The notes below the pieces were generated by a model. That model made no database searches and was not told the DNA's origin. It saw only the letters and a program-made list of their open reading frames with translations. A program made the translations under genes and the position numbers. Below, piece by piece: positions 55,729 through 64,000 of a stretch of 64,000 nt of DNA (positions are counted from its first letter, which is position 1; each line of letters opens with the position of its first letter). The DNA is taken from NCBI RefSeq assembly GCF_038397715.1, contig NZ_CP151633.1:372001-436000 (forward strand). Reading direction: 5' to 3'. The DNA comes from Microbacterium sp. LWO14-1.2. GTDB lineage: Bacteria; Actinomycetota; Actinomycetes; Actinomycetales; Microbacteriaceae.

Positions 55729-58602
55729 ATGCACGACCGACACTCCGGCTACGCCGTTGCGTCAGACCGCGCCTTCTTGGCCGGTTCCCCCACCGCGGCC
55801 AGCACCCCCCTGCGCGGACGCGACGACATCACTTCGGCCCTCATCGCGTCCATCAACCGGTCTCTCACGGGCGCGCCCACTCCTGCGCTCATCCGTGGGC
55901 GCGCCGGAATGGGAAAGACTCGACTCCTCGCGGAGATTCTCGCGTTCGCCGATGAAAAGGGGTGGTCCACCCTCACCGTCACCCCGGATGTCGACTCCGG
56001 CGCAGTCCCCCTGGGTGCGCTCACCGAGGCGATGTTGCGTGGCACTCCACCCCTGGTGACGGAGGAGGAACTGCGACCGGTCCTCGGCACGGGGGAAGCG
56101 CAATACTGGATTACGCGCCTCCTGACCGACAGAGTGGAGTCGGCGGCGACTACCGCGGGAGGCACGGTCGTCGTCATTGACGACCTGCAGTGGTTGGACG
56201 CCGCGTCGGTCGGGATCCTGTTGCGGTCAGCGGCCGCGCTGGCGGATCAGCCAGTCGCGTGGGTGCTTGCCAGCCGGTCCGGGCAATTCCGGGCAGCGCA
56301 CGCGCGAGTCGCCGAGTATGTCGAGCGCACCGGCACGGTCGTTGATCTCGAGCCCGTCGCGGCCGATGCTGCCCTCGAGATTGCTGCAGACCTCGCTGGC
56401 GCGGCCCTCGGACCCAAGCTCGAAGCCGCTCTCGAACGGACCTCGCACATCCCGCTCCTCGTCGTCGAACTCGTGCGCGGCCTCCAAGAGGAGGCACTCC
56501 TCGAGGCTCATGACGGTGTCGTGGATGCTGTCGGCACCAACGTTCCCGCGAGGTTCGGGGCGGCGTCACGACAGCGCGTCGCTCATCTCTCTGACGACGC
56601 TTTGACATTCGCGCAGGTTGCGAGCTTGTTCGGCAGAAGGTTCCGCCTGTCCGACGTCTTGACCGCGACCGGCGCCACCGCTGTGACCTCGATGCCCGTG
56701 GTGCGGGAACTGCTGGGCGCTGACTTCTTGACAGATGACGGGACGACGCTCGCCTTCGTCCACGACACGATCCGAGAAGCCGTCGAGGCGACGATCCCCG
56801 CATCCGTCCGCAAAGTCATGCTGCGGGAAGTGGCCCACCTGCGTCTCGCTTCCGGCGAACCGGCCTCCGCTGTCGCCGCGGCGCTCGTGGAGGCGGCGGA
56901 ACCCGGCGACCAGCAGTCGTTCGCTCTGATCCGTGATGCCGCACAGCAGTTGGCAGCGTCCGACACTTCGCAGGCCGCCGACCTTGCGGCGGCGGCACTT
57001 CGCCTCGCCAACAACATCCCCGCGTTGGCGGAGGCCAGCACCGAGCTTCTGCCGTACCTCTGGGCCGACGGACGCGATACCGAGGCGGACAACGCGACGC
57101 AGGCTCTCACGCCCTATCTCTCACCAGAGTCCCGCGCGCGCGTCCTTCTCGGTGCCGCCCGTCGCCAGACCGAGTCCTCGTTCGACCAAGCCATCGCGAC
57201 CTGTGATGAGGCGCTCGCGCTGGGAAACATCGAGCGCTCGACACGAGCCGATCTCCTCGCTGTGCGCGCGCTGAACTGCGCGAACAAGGCCGACTTCGTC
57301 GAGCTGACTCGCAGTCTGACGCTCGCGCGCGAGGTCGCCGACCCCGACGTCGACCACGAGGCGCTGGCCACGGTCGACGCGACAGAATCCGTGTACGCCT
57401 TCAACAGCAATCGGTTCGATGACGCGGTCGCCCTCATGCAGGCGGCGTCGAAGCGCGCTGCTCTCGCCGGGCTCGATCCGGCGCGATGGGTGCCGGAAGG
57501 GCTGTGGGACGCGTTCCTCCACAGCTCGAAGGGCGACGTCACCCACGCCCTCGAACTGGTGGACGAGGGGCTGCGCTCCGCGCTCGCGTCCAAAGCCGCA
57601 GTCGCCGAGGCCTACTGGATGATGGTTCGCGCCCGCGTCCTGCATGATCTCGGCCGACTGGACGAGGCGAAGCTGCAAGCCGAGTCGGTGCTCTCTCTTG
57701 CTGGCGAACTCGGACTCGGTGACTTCGCGAATGCGACCGCTGGCATCGTGTTGTTTCGGATTGCGCTCCGCACCGGCGACACCGCTCTGCGTCAGCAGTC
57801 AGAGCCCATCGTCGTGGCTCTGGCGTCCGGCGGTGGTGTCGTGCGGGCGGGCCAGTGGATGCTCGTCCTGCGAGCTCTGAACGACGGCAATGTGGACGAC
57901 GCGGTGGCGCACAGTGCGCTGGCGCGGGAGTCGCTTCATGACCCCATCCCTGCGATGACCACCCCCTCCGACTTCGCGGACGACCTTCTCCTTATGGAAG
58001 TGGCGATCCGGTCCGATGATGATGGACTCGCTCAGGAGGTCATCACGCGAGCCCGGTCCCGGTACGACCGCAATCCCGACAGCGCATACTGCCGGGCCAT
58101 CCTTCAGGCCGCCGAAGGCTGCCACGCTCGTGACGCGGACCTCCTGTCTGAGGCCGCGACAACCTTTCGGCAGTTGGACAGACCGCTCATCCTCGCTCTG
58201 GTCCTCGAATTCGTCGGGGCCGTGCAAACCAATGCGGAACCGGCCATATCGGCGCTTGACGAAGCGCTCGCGATCTACGAGAACGCCGGAGCGCATCGCG
58301 ACGTCAACCGGGTACTGCAGTCTCTCCGGCATCTCGGAGTGCGCCGGCGTGCGCACTCACAAGCCGATCCGCAGATGCTCTCACCGCGCGAGCAGCAAGT
58401 GCTCGAGCGCGTAGCCGCCGGTGCGACAACGCAGCAGATCGCGGACGCGCTGTTCATGTCGCCCCATACGGTCGTCTCGCACATCCGCCATATCTACGCG
58501 AAGTCAGGCGTCAACTCGAGGAAGGCTCTGCGCGAGTGGCATGGAAAGCGCCTAACGCGCTCTCAGGCACAGCTCACGCGTGAATCTGGTTCCATGCGCT
58601 GA
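55729..58602 (+). CDS. Large ATP-binding LuxR-type (LAL) regulator
   Basis: A 957-residue regulator. The N-terminal AAA-type domain has Walker A GRAGMGKT (57-64) and Walker B VVVIDDLQWLD. A long helical region with TPR-like repeats spans roughly residues 400-860. The C-terminal LuxR helix-turn-helix (LSPREQQVLERVAAGATTQQIADALFMSPHTVVSHI) is complete. LAL proteins such as MalT activate genes on binding a small inducer. ATG 55729 has GGGGGG directly upstream. Its 3' end overlaps the convergent NTF2-like gene by 29 bases. Confidence 0.92.
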   Translation: MHDRHSGYAVASDRAFLAGSPTAASTPLRGRDDITSALIASINRSLTGAPTPALIRGRAGMGKTRLLAEILAFADEKGWSTLTVTPDVDSGAVPLGALTEAMLRGTPPLVTEEELRPVLGTGEAQYWITRLLTDRVESAATTAGGTVVVIDDLQWLDAASVGILLRSAAALADQPVAWVLASRSGQFRAAHARVAEYVERTGTVVDLEPVAADAALEIAADLAGAALGPKLEAALERTSHIPLLVVELVRGLQEEALLEAHDGVVDAVGTNVPARFGAASRQRVAHLSDDALTFAQVASLFGRRFRLSDVLTATGATAVTSMPVVRELLGADFLTDDGTTLAFVHDTIREAVEATIPASVRKVMLREVAHLRLASGEPASAVAAALVEAAEPGDQQSFALIRDAAQQLAASDTSQAADLAAAALRLANNIPALAEASTELLPYLWADGRDTEADNATQALTPYLSPESRARVLLGAARRQTESSFDQAIATCDEALALGNIERSTRADLLAVRALNCANKADFVELTRSLTLAREVADPDVDHEALATVDATESVYAFNSNRFDDAVALMQAASKRAALAGLDPARWVPEGLWDAFLHSSKGDVTHALELVDEGLRSALASKAAVAEAYWMMVRARVLHDLGRLDEAKLQAESVLSLAGELGLGDFANATAGIVLFRIALRTGDTALRQQSEPIVVALASGGGVVRAGQWMLVLRALNDGNVDDAVAHSALARESLHDPIPAMTTPSDFADDLLLMEVAIRSDDDGLAQEVITRARSRYDRNPDSAYCRAILQAAEGCHARDADLLSEAATTFRQLDRPLILALVLEFVGAVQTNAEPAISALDEALAIYENAGAHRDVNRVLQSLRHLGVRRRAHSQADPQMLSPREQQVLERVAAGATTQQIADALFMSPHTVVSHIRHIYAKSGVNSRKALREWHGKRLTRSQAQLTRESGSMR

Positions 58603-58957
58603 TCTGCGCGCCCGCCAGGCGGAAGCTCGCGAACCCCATCACCTCAACTGTCGACGTACCGGGGAGCCGCAGCCGCAGTCGCTGTTCGGTCAGCACCGTG
58701 TCGCCGCAGACCGCGACGGACTGGAGGTCGGTGGTCCATTGGTCGAAGTTCTCGTGCAGATCGGCAATCATCCGCGTGACGGCGGGGCGTCCCCACACGC
58801 TCTTGCTCGCAGACGGCCGATAGACGACGTCCTCCGCGAGGAACGGGTGCAGCTCGGTGTGTGCCCGGTCGTTGAGGAGCGCGACGAAGTCACGCACGAT
58901 GAGTTCGCGTTCGAGTTGCTGGATTCCGGTGAGTGCCTCGCGGCCGATGGCGTCCAT
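58574..58957 (-). CDS. NTF2-like / SnoaL-type protein
   Basis: A 127-residue small alpha-beta cone protein of the NTF2-like group. Features: HTELHPFLAEDVVYRPSASKSVWG, then FASFRLAGAQISAWNQIHA at the end. The arrangement resembles limonene-1,2-epoxide hydrolase and steroid isomerase relatives, but catalytic residues cannot be assigned with certainty. ATG 58957 has CGGAGA upstream. Its end overlaps the LAL regulator gene on the other strand. Confidence 0.75.
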   Translation of the reverse strand: MDAIGREALTGIQQLERELIVRDFVALLNDRAHTELHPFLAEDVVYRPSASKSVWGRPAVTRMIADLHENFDQWTTDLQSVAVCGDTVLTEQRLRLRLPGTSTVEVMGFASFRLAGAQISAWNQIHA

Positions 58958-59178
58958 GATGTCTCCGTTCAGGTCGTGTGGCACTCACGGTAGAACCGGT
59001 GGAGACCGTGTCCTTGCGACGTCCGTTCAGTCCCCTATGGACAGTTCGTGCAGGGTTACCGCGCACGCCGGAGCGGGCTTCGAGCGTCGCATCCACTCTC
59101 GTCACGTGTCGGAGGAGGATCGCCCCATGCGCCGTCAGGATGGAGCAGATGACCACTGTGAGAGGAAGCAGGCGGGCG

Positions 59179-60120
59179 ATGAACAGTGCCGAAACGGGTC
59201 CGACGCAGGCGCCGGGTGCCCCACTCACCGCGAACGCGGTCTTCCTGGTCGTGACCATCGCGCCAAACGGCATAGACACCGTGCGCGACGTCCTAGCCGA
59301 CCTCGCGGATTCAATGAAGGCCATCACCTTCCGGTTCCCTGATGCCGCACTGACAGGCACTGTCGGCGTCGGCAGCAGCGTCTGGGAATCGCTGATGGGG
59401 AGCTCCCTGCCAGCCCAGCTGCGTGCGTTCACCCCGGTCGTCGGTGCGGTACACACGGCCCCCGCCACCGAAGGCGACCTCCTCTTCCACATCAGAGCAG
59501 AGCGTGCCGATGTTTGCTTCTTCTTCGAGAAGCGACTGCTGAGCGACCTCGGGGCTGCAGTACAGGTCATCGATGAGACCGTGGGCTTCCGCTCCTTCGA
59601 CCGCCGTGACCTACTGGGATTCGTCGATGGAACGGCGAACCCTGTCGGACCGGAAGTCGACGAGGCAGTGCTCGTAGGCGACGAGGACCCCGCCCACGCC
59701 GGCGGTACCTACGTCGTCACCCAGAAGTACGTTCACGCGATGGCCGCGTGGGATTCGCTGCCCGTCGACACGCAGGAGCGGATCCTCGGGCGCACAAAGG
59801 TGGACGGCATCGAGCTGGATGACGCCCCCGCGGGCCAACAGTCGCACAAGTCCTTGGCGACCATCGAAGACGAACAGGGAGTCGAGCACGACATCATCCG
59901 CGACAACATGCCTTTCGGCAGCCCGGGTGCGGGCGAGTTCGGCACCTACTTCCTCGGATACAGCCGCAACCTCTGGGTCATCCAGCAGATGCTCGAGCGG
60001 ATGTTCATCGGAGAGCCGGCGGGGATGCACGACCGGCTGCTGGACTTCTCGACTGCCCTGACCGGTTCGGTGTTCTTCGCGCCCTCCGCCGCAGAGCTCG
60101 GCGCGCTCGGCGCTGAGTGA
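59179..60120 (+). CDS. DyP-type heme peroxidase
   Basis: A 313-residue peroxidase of the DypB/YfeX-like class. The GxxDG motif is GFVDG (147-151) with distal Asp150. The axial His is His223 (GQQSHKS), distal Arg is Arg241 and Asn243 (IIRDNMPFG), which align with a constant 3-residue offset to DypB of Rhodococcus (Asp153, His226, Arg244, Asn246). No twin-Arg signal is present. A C-terminal encapsulin-targeting tag is not evident. Start ATG 59179 or 59140. The next gene overlaps its stop codon. Confidence 0.92.
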   Translation: MNSAETGPTQAPGAPLTANAVFLVVTIAPNGIDTVRDVLADLADSMKAITFRFPDAALTGTVGVGSSVWESLMGSSLPAQLRAFTPVVGAVHTAPATEGDLLFHIRAERADVCFFFEKRLLSDLGAAVQVIDETVGFRSFDRRDLLGFVDGTANPVGPEVDEAVLVGDEDPAHAGGTYVVTQKYVHAMAAWDSLPVDTQERILGRTKVDGIELDDAPAGQQSHKSLATIEDEQGVEHDIIRDNMPFGSPGAGEFGTYFLGYSRNLWVIQQMLERMFIGEPAGMHDRLLDFSTALTGSVFFAPSAAELGALGAE

Positions 60121-61178
60121 ACGCAGCCATCTGGCGGCAACTGTTCGCCCTCCGCCCAGCGACCCATCAGTGGCCGGGTGCGCTGCAAGCGGCGACCGCC
60201 ATCACCGTTCCACCTCTCCTCGGATTGCTCGTCGGCGAACCGCGTTGGGGATCGGTCGCCTCCATCGGCGCGCTCATCGTGCTGCATCTCCCGGACCGGT
60301 CGCGCAGAGAACGCGCGGTCGCGCTGCCTCTCATCGCCGCCGCTCTCCTGGTCGCTGCGAGCATCGGCGCCCTTCTGGGCACCGCGCTGATCCCCGGCCT
60401 CATCGCCATGTCCGTCATCGCCATCGGTGGGTCGTTCCTCGCGCAGGCTCTCTCGGCCGGTCCGCCGGGTGCGTTGTTCCTCGTTCTCATTACGGGCTCC
60501 GCCGGTCAACTCGTCGCACCCATAGCCAAGGGCGGAGCCGGGATGAGCTATCTCGAGGTCATCGCCTCCCTCGCCGGCGGTGCGCTTGTCGGCTACCTCG
60601 TCGTGGTGCTGCCCCTCGTGGTGCCGTCCATCCGGGCCAGCGACCACGAGATCTTCGAGCGACGCACCCACTGGCGTTTCGCGGTCTCCGCATCGGTGCG
60701 CGTGGTCGTCGCTCGCATCGCCGTGGCCGCGGTGCTCGCCGTACCAGTCAGCGCGTTCCTCGGCCTGCACCATGCGGCGTGGGTGATGCTGGCGTGCCTC
60801 GGAATCCTGCAGAAAGACGCCGACGTCCACTCCGCGGCCCTGCGCGGCGTACAACGGCTCATCGGCACGGGCGTCGCCATCATCCTCGTCGTCGTCCTCG
60901 CGGTCATCGAGCCCCAGGGGTTCGCGCGCATCGCATGGGCCGCCGGGCTGATATTCGCCTTCGAGCTCCTCATACGCCGGAACCTGACCTGGGCTCTCGC
61001 CGCGGTCACTCCGATGGCGGTGCTCCTCGCGTCCGCCGCGGGGCAGTCCATCGGCGAGGTCGCGGACGAACGCGTGGTGGATACGCTCGCCGGTGCGGCG
61101 ATTGCGGCGCTCGTCCTCATCGGGGCCGTCGTGGTCGAACGCCGGCGGAGTACCGCCGGTTCGACACATGTCGGATGA
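60117..61178 (+). CDS. FUSC family membrane protein
   Basis: A 353-residue protein with about ten membrane segments in two sets, the pattern of FUSC/aromatic-acid-exporter-like proteins (LHLPDRSRRERAVALPLIAAALL and LHHAAWVMLACLGILQKDADVHSAALRGVQRLIGTG). The GTG at 60117 overlaps the DyP stop (GTGA), so the two proteins are made together. Export of an aromatic compound linked to peroxidase action is a hypothesis from this coupling. Confidence 0.82.
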   Translation: MNAAIWRQLFALRPATHQWPGALQAATAITVPPLLGLLVGEPRWGSVASIGALIVLHLPDRSRRERAVALPLIAAALLVAASIGALLGTALIPGLIAMSVIAIGGSFLAQALSAGPPGALFLVLITGSAGQLVAPIAKGGAGMSYLEVIASLAGGALVGYLVVVLPLVVPSIRASDHEIFERRTHWRFAVSASVRVVVARIAVAAVLAVPVSAFLGLHHAAWVMLACLGILQKDADVHSAALRGVQRLIGTGVAIILVVVLAVIEPQGFARIAWAAGLIFAFELLIRRNLTWALAAVTPMAVLLASAAGQSIGEVADERVVDTLAGAAIAALVLIGAVVVERRRSTAGSTHVG

Positions 61179-61251
61179 CCTTCGAACGCTCGGCCTACGA
61201 AAGTCCGATCCCTCGCGAGCACAGTGAGAGTACGCACAGAAAGGGCCGACC

Positions 61252-61722
61252 ATGCCAGAGATCCTGCAACCAGGAGAACGCGCACCACAGTTCACTCTCC
61301 GGGTGACCGCCGACCAGTCGCTGAGCTCGGATGAGCTCCTCGGCAGCCCGGTGGTCCTCGCGTTCTACCCTGCCGACTGGAGCCCCGTCTGCGGTGACCA
61401 GCTGTCCGTCATCAACGAGGCTCTGCCGCTGATCCGCGCCCGGGGCGCTCAGGTCGTCGCCGTGTCCGTCGACAACGTGTGGTCGCACGAGGCATTCGCC
61501 TCGGCCCACTCACTGCACTTTCCGCTGCTCAGCGACTTCGAGCCGAAGGGGGCGGTCGCCCGACTCTTCGGTGCATACGACGACACCGTCGGCGAAGCCC
61601 GAAGGGCCCTCTTCATCATCGACTCCGCGGGCATCATCGCCTGGAGCTACCTCGCCCCCGTCGCCGTCAATCCTGGCGTCGACGGGGTTCTCGACGCCCT
61701 CGACACACTCACCCACCACTGA
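61252..61722 (+). CDS. Peroxiredoxin with a single cysteine
   Basis: A 156-residue AhpC/TSA-family protein. The active-site segment is FYPADWSPVCGDQL with Cys47 as the only cysteine in the protein. Most relatives read PADFTFVCPTE. Without a resolving Cys it should work as a 1-Cys enzyme or be reduced by a partner thiol protein. GGCCGACC precedes the ATG, with AGAAAGG upstream. A DsbA-like gene follows after 12 bases. Confidence 0.88.
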   Translation: MPEILQPGERAPQFTLRVTADQSLSSDELLGSPVVLAFYPADWSPVCGDQLSVINEALPLIRARGAQVVAVSVDNVWSHEAFASAHSLHFPLLSDFEPKGAVARLFGAYDDTVGEARRALFIIDSAGIIAWSYLAPVAVNPGVDGVLDALDTLTHH

Positions 61723-61734
61723 AAGGAGAGGACG

Positions 61735-62262
61735 ATGTCCTCACTTCGCGTTCCTGTCTCCCCGCACGACCACACTTCAGGCCCCGCCGACGCGGCGGTG
61801 GTCCTCGTCGAGTACGGCGACTACCAGTGCCCCTACTGCGGTGCCGCGTATCCCGTGGTCAAGGAGCTGCTCGCCGCCTACGAGGGGAAGGTACGCTTCG
61901 TCTTCCGGAACTTCCCTCTCGCTGAGGTTCACCCGGAGGCGGTCGACGCCGCCTTCGTCGCCGAGTTCGCCGCCGAGCACGGGAAGTTCTGGGAGGCACA
62001 CGACCTGCTGTTCGAACACCAGCAGCAGCTGGGCCCCGACCTCTACGCGACGATCTGTGAGCGCCTCAGCCTGCCGCTGGACGAACTCCGTACGGCCGTG
62101 ACCGAGGGCCGATACCTCTCTCGGATCCGCGCCGACGAGGAAGGCGGCATCCGCAGCGGTGTGAACGGGACGCCGACGTTCTTCCTCAACGGCCACCGCC
62201 TCGACAGCGGAACTGAGGGCCTCGCCGAGGCTCTGGCAGGAGTGATCCGTCGCGCCGTTTGA
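61735..62262 (+). CDS. DsbA family thioredoxin-like protein
   Basis: A 175-residue DsbA-fold protein with CPYC (Cys32, Cys35) and the cis-Pro loop GTPTFF. No signal peptide is present, so it is cytoplasmic. Similar domains are found fused to NhaA antiporters in actinobacteria. AAAGGAGAGG precedes the ATG. Close spacing to the one-Cys peroxiredoxin suggests it may resolve or recycle it. Confidence 0.9.
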   Translation: MSSLRVPVSPHDHTSGPADAAVVLVEYGDYQCPYCGAAYPVVKELLAAYEGKVRFVFRNFPLAEVHPEAVDAAFVAEFAAEHGKFWEAHDLLFEHQQQLGPDLYATICERLSLPLDELRTAVTEGRYLSRIRADEEGGIRSGVNGTPTFFLNGHRLDSGTEGLAEALAGVIRRAV

Positions 62263-62278
62263 GCCGTGTCAGCATCGA

Positions 62279-62309
62279 AAGGGCCGCCGGGATCCACCCG
62301 GCGGCCCTT
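62279..62309. terminator. Bidirectional terminator between dsbA-like and MFS genes
   Basis: A perfect 13-bp stem (62279-62291 with 62297-62309), 5-base loop, A/T residues at its base, in the 53-base convergent gap. Confidence 0.85.
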
Positions 62310-62315
62310 CACTGT

Positions 62316-63512
62316 TCAGCGGGCGATGCGGCGCATCCTCAACGCGGCGGCCACCGTCACGATTCCCACAAGGACGACGAACACCAGAAGCACGGTGATC
62401 TGCGGCAGCACCGTCAGGGCGCCGCCGATGGCGAGGACCGGGATGGCCAGGCCGCAATAGGCGACGAGGAACATAGCGGCGAGCGTCTCGCCCCGGCGAC
62501 CCGGTTCCGCGATCTCGGATGCCGTGGCCAGCGCACACTTAAACAGGGCGCCGACGCCCGCACCGCCGATGATCCCGCCGAGGAGGAACAGGGCGAGCGA
62601 CGGTGCGAGAGCTCCACCGGCGATGGCGAGCAGCCCGATACCGCAGGCGACGGCGGCGAACAGCAGCTGCGTACGGCGAGCCACCCGGGCGAGAAGAACC
62701 TGAGCAGCCGCGGCGGACCCGAAGACCAGGAAGACCGTGATGCCGGCCATCAGGTGCCCGTCTTCCTCGAAGATGCCGACGAGAATCGAGGGTGCGAGAG
62801 ACGTGAACAGTCCGAAGAGCGCGAACCCGGCGAAGGCAGCGAAGGCGGCGGCGATGAATTGCCCACGGGATGCAGCGGGGACCGCGACCTTCTGCGGACG
62901 ATACGCGCGCAGAGTTGGGGTAACGGTCTCAGGGACGAGCGCGACCGCGATGGCCAGGAGGATGAGGACCATCGCGAACACGGTGTGCGAAAGGTGCAGC
63001 GGGTGCGGCAGGAAGTCCGCGAACAGCCCACCGATGAGGGGGCCGAGGGCGAGGCCTCCGAGGTTTGCGCCGCCGGCGACGGATGCCGCGACGATGGCGT
63101 TCTCATCCGGCCGAGCGCGAGCCCTCAGCTCACCGAGGTGCGCGGTCGCCGTCGCGGTGAGCACGCCGATGCTGACGCCGTTGACGACGCGGGCCACCAG
63201 CAGACCCGGCACGTCGGTGAACACCATGAACACCACCGCAGAGAGCGCGGAGATGAGGATGGCGATGACGAGCATTCGGCGCCTGCCCATCCAGTCGCTG
63301 ACGTGACCGAGCAGGAAGAGGCTCGCGACGACGCCGACCGCGTAGGCCGCGAACACCACGGTGACGACCGAGACGGGGAACCCGTCGAGCTGCTGGTACA
63401 GCGGATACAGCGGTGTGGGGACAGTGGAATACGCCATCACCAGGAGGAACGCGACCGCCACCGCCCAGAACGGTGTCGTGCGGTGAGCGGTGTCGGAGTG
63501 TGTGAAGGCCAT
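62316..63512 (-). CDS. MFS transporter
   Basis: A 398-residue, 12-segment transporter of the sugar/drug efflux class (TVPTPLYPLYQQLDGF at the start and VSDWMGRRRMLVIAI in the first cytoplasmic loop, the MFS signature). Substrate unknown. A terminator hairpin precedes it on the minus strand (63552-63583), so it is expressed from its own promoter in the 39-base gap or by read-through from the cupin gene. Confidence 0.88.
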   Translation of the reverse strand: MAFTHSDTAHRTTPFWAVAVAFLLVMAYSTVPTPLYPLYQQLDGFPVSVVTVVFAAYAVGVVASLFLLGHVSDWMGRRRMLVIAILISALSAVVFMVFTDVPGLLVARVVNGVSIGVLTATATAHLGELRARARPDENAIVAASVAGGANLGGLALGPLIGGLFADFLPHPLHLSHTVFAMVLILLAIAVALVPETVTPTLRAYRPQKVAVPAASRGQFIAAAFAAFAGFALFGLFTSLAPSILVGIFEEDGHLMAGITVFLVFGSAAAAQVLLARVARRTQLLFAAVACGIGLLAIAGGALAPSLALFLLGGIIGGAGVGALFKCALATASEIAEPGRRGETLAAMFLVAYCGLAIPVLAIGGALTVLPQITVLLVFVVLVGIVTVAAALRMRRIAR

Positions 63513-63551
63513 CGCCTGCAGCTTTCTCTATGGGTGCGTGGTGAGGCAAGA

Positions 63552-63583
63552 ACGGCGCCGGAGGGGTGCCCCTCCGGCGCCGT
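63552..63583 (-). terminator. Terminator of the cupin gene
   Basis: A 14- to 15-bp perfect stem (63552-63566 with 63569-63583) lies 39 bases after the cupin stop codon. Confidence 0.82.
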
Positions 63584-63621
63584 CTACCGCCTCGAGCCCG
63601 ATCCCGAGGCGACGTCTCTGC

Positions 63622-64000
63622 TTACCGCAGAGGAGTGATGCCCTGCGAGCCGCGCGGGAAGGTCGCGAGGACGGCGGGGTCGATGTTGAGGTGCGCCGAG
63701 ACGAGCTGCGGCGGCACGTGGGACAGCCAGTTGGCGAGGGAGATCTCCTCGTACTTGTCGGTGCGGAACACCTCGAGGAACTGCAGCACATCGTCGCCGG
63801 TGTTCTCGATGTAGTGGCCGAAGTTCTTGCGGACCACGCCCACATCACCCGGACGGAAGTCGGTGGTGTTCGCGTGCGGGCCGGTGTTGAACACGGTCAT
63901 CCGGGCGGAACCGCGGAGGTAGTACTGCCACTCGTCGGCATTCGGGTGCCAGTGCAGCTCTCGCATGGAGCCCGGCTCCACGGTGACGAGGGCCGCAGCG
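63622..64000 (-). CDS. Oxalate-decarboxylase-type cupin, 5' truncated
   Basis: The C-terminal cupin of a bicupin protein such as oxalate decarboxylase, which turns oxalate into formate and CO2. The metal-binding motif HWHPNADEWQYY gives two His and one Glu, and the fourth ligand is His in NFGHYIENTGDD. The frame is open to the window edge (LVTVEPGSMRELHWHP), so the N-terminal cupin lies outside. The GTG at 63981 is internal. Assignment rests on the MRELHWHPNADEWQYY signature. Confidence 0.85.
   Translation of the reverse strand, partial: AAALVTVEPGSMRELHWHPNADEWQYYLRGSARMTVFNTGPHANTTDFRPGDVGVVRKNFGHYIENTGDDVLQFLEVFRTDKYEEISLANWLSHVPPQLVSAHLNIDPAVLATFPRGSQGITPLR

Noticed and set aside
54746-56059. 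Plus-strand frame of 437 codons across the PucR gene and the LAL start
   Set aside because: It is antisense to PucR and out of frame with the LAL regulator, whose domains are clear.

Overview
The window is a chromosome segment from a high-GC Gram-positive actinobacterium, most probably Microbacteriaceae and closest in character to Microbacterium. This is judged from gene order and protein types, not from a search. The supporting signs are a methylerythritol-phosphate isoprenoid pathway, the actinobacterial order argS / lysA / hom / thrB / rho / prfA / prmC / tsaC / wecA / atpI / atpBEFHAGDC, a Rho factor with an Ala- and Arg/Gly-rich N-terminus, a DUF5684 membrane protein, and many apparently leaderless genes.

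Region 1 (1-21 kb, housekeeping with singletons). It holds a truncated RNB ribonuclease, an AlaX-like editing hydrolase coupled to ispG, and a Trp-codon leader peptide with attenuator in front of a fused TrpE-TrpG/PhzE-type enzyme. Next come the site-2 protease (rseP/rip1), a YcnI copper-binding pair, a MurE-like ligase and dxr. Then follow an FKBP lipoprotein, plsC, OsmC, a Rhizobium-type asparaginase, a frameshifted FtsK/EccC-like ATPase with a PP2C phosphatase, an aldo/keto reductase, a DUF5684 protein and yaaA.

Region 2 (21-45 kb, conserved core). Read on the minus strand from 44 to 21 kb, this is argS, a DUF2993 protein, lysA, hom-thrB, rho-prfA, a small membrane protein, prmC-tsaC-wecA-atpI, and the complete F1Fo ATP synthase operon, which ends in a strong hairpin. 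A plus-strand cysK-cysE pair sits between prfA and prmC, and a YihY protein lies between lysA and the DUF2993 gene.

Region 3 (45-64 kb, accessory). It starts after a tRNA-Arg(CCG) gene and its terminator. It holds an aquaporin, an unrecognised membrane protein, and a haloperoxidase-type hydrolase divergent from an XRE regulator. A DUF488 protein and a FAD monooxygenase follow. Next are a PucR regulator, two alpha/beta hydrolases and an MFS pump, with a large LuxR-type (LAL) ATPase regulator divergent from the PucR gene. After an NTF2-like protein comes a redox block: a DyP peroxidase coupled to a FUSC membrane protein, a one-cysteine peroxiredoxin and a DsbA-like protein. The window ends with an MFS transporter and a truncated oxalate-decarboxylase-type cupin. 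Several genes here end in clear hairpin terminators. The content points to oxidative-stress handling and conversion of small organic compounds; no integrase or transposase is visible.

Two points stand out. The first is a textbook ribosome-mediated Trp attenuator whose leader peptide looks leaderless. The second is a recurrent TAnnnT box 6-7 nt upstream of the start codon at twelve genes, implying leaderless mRNAs.
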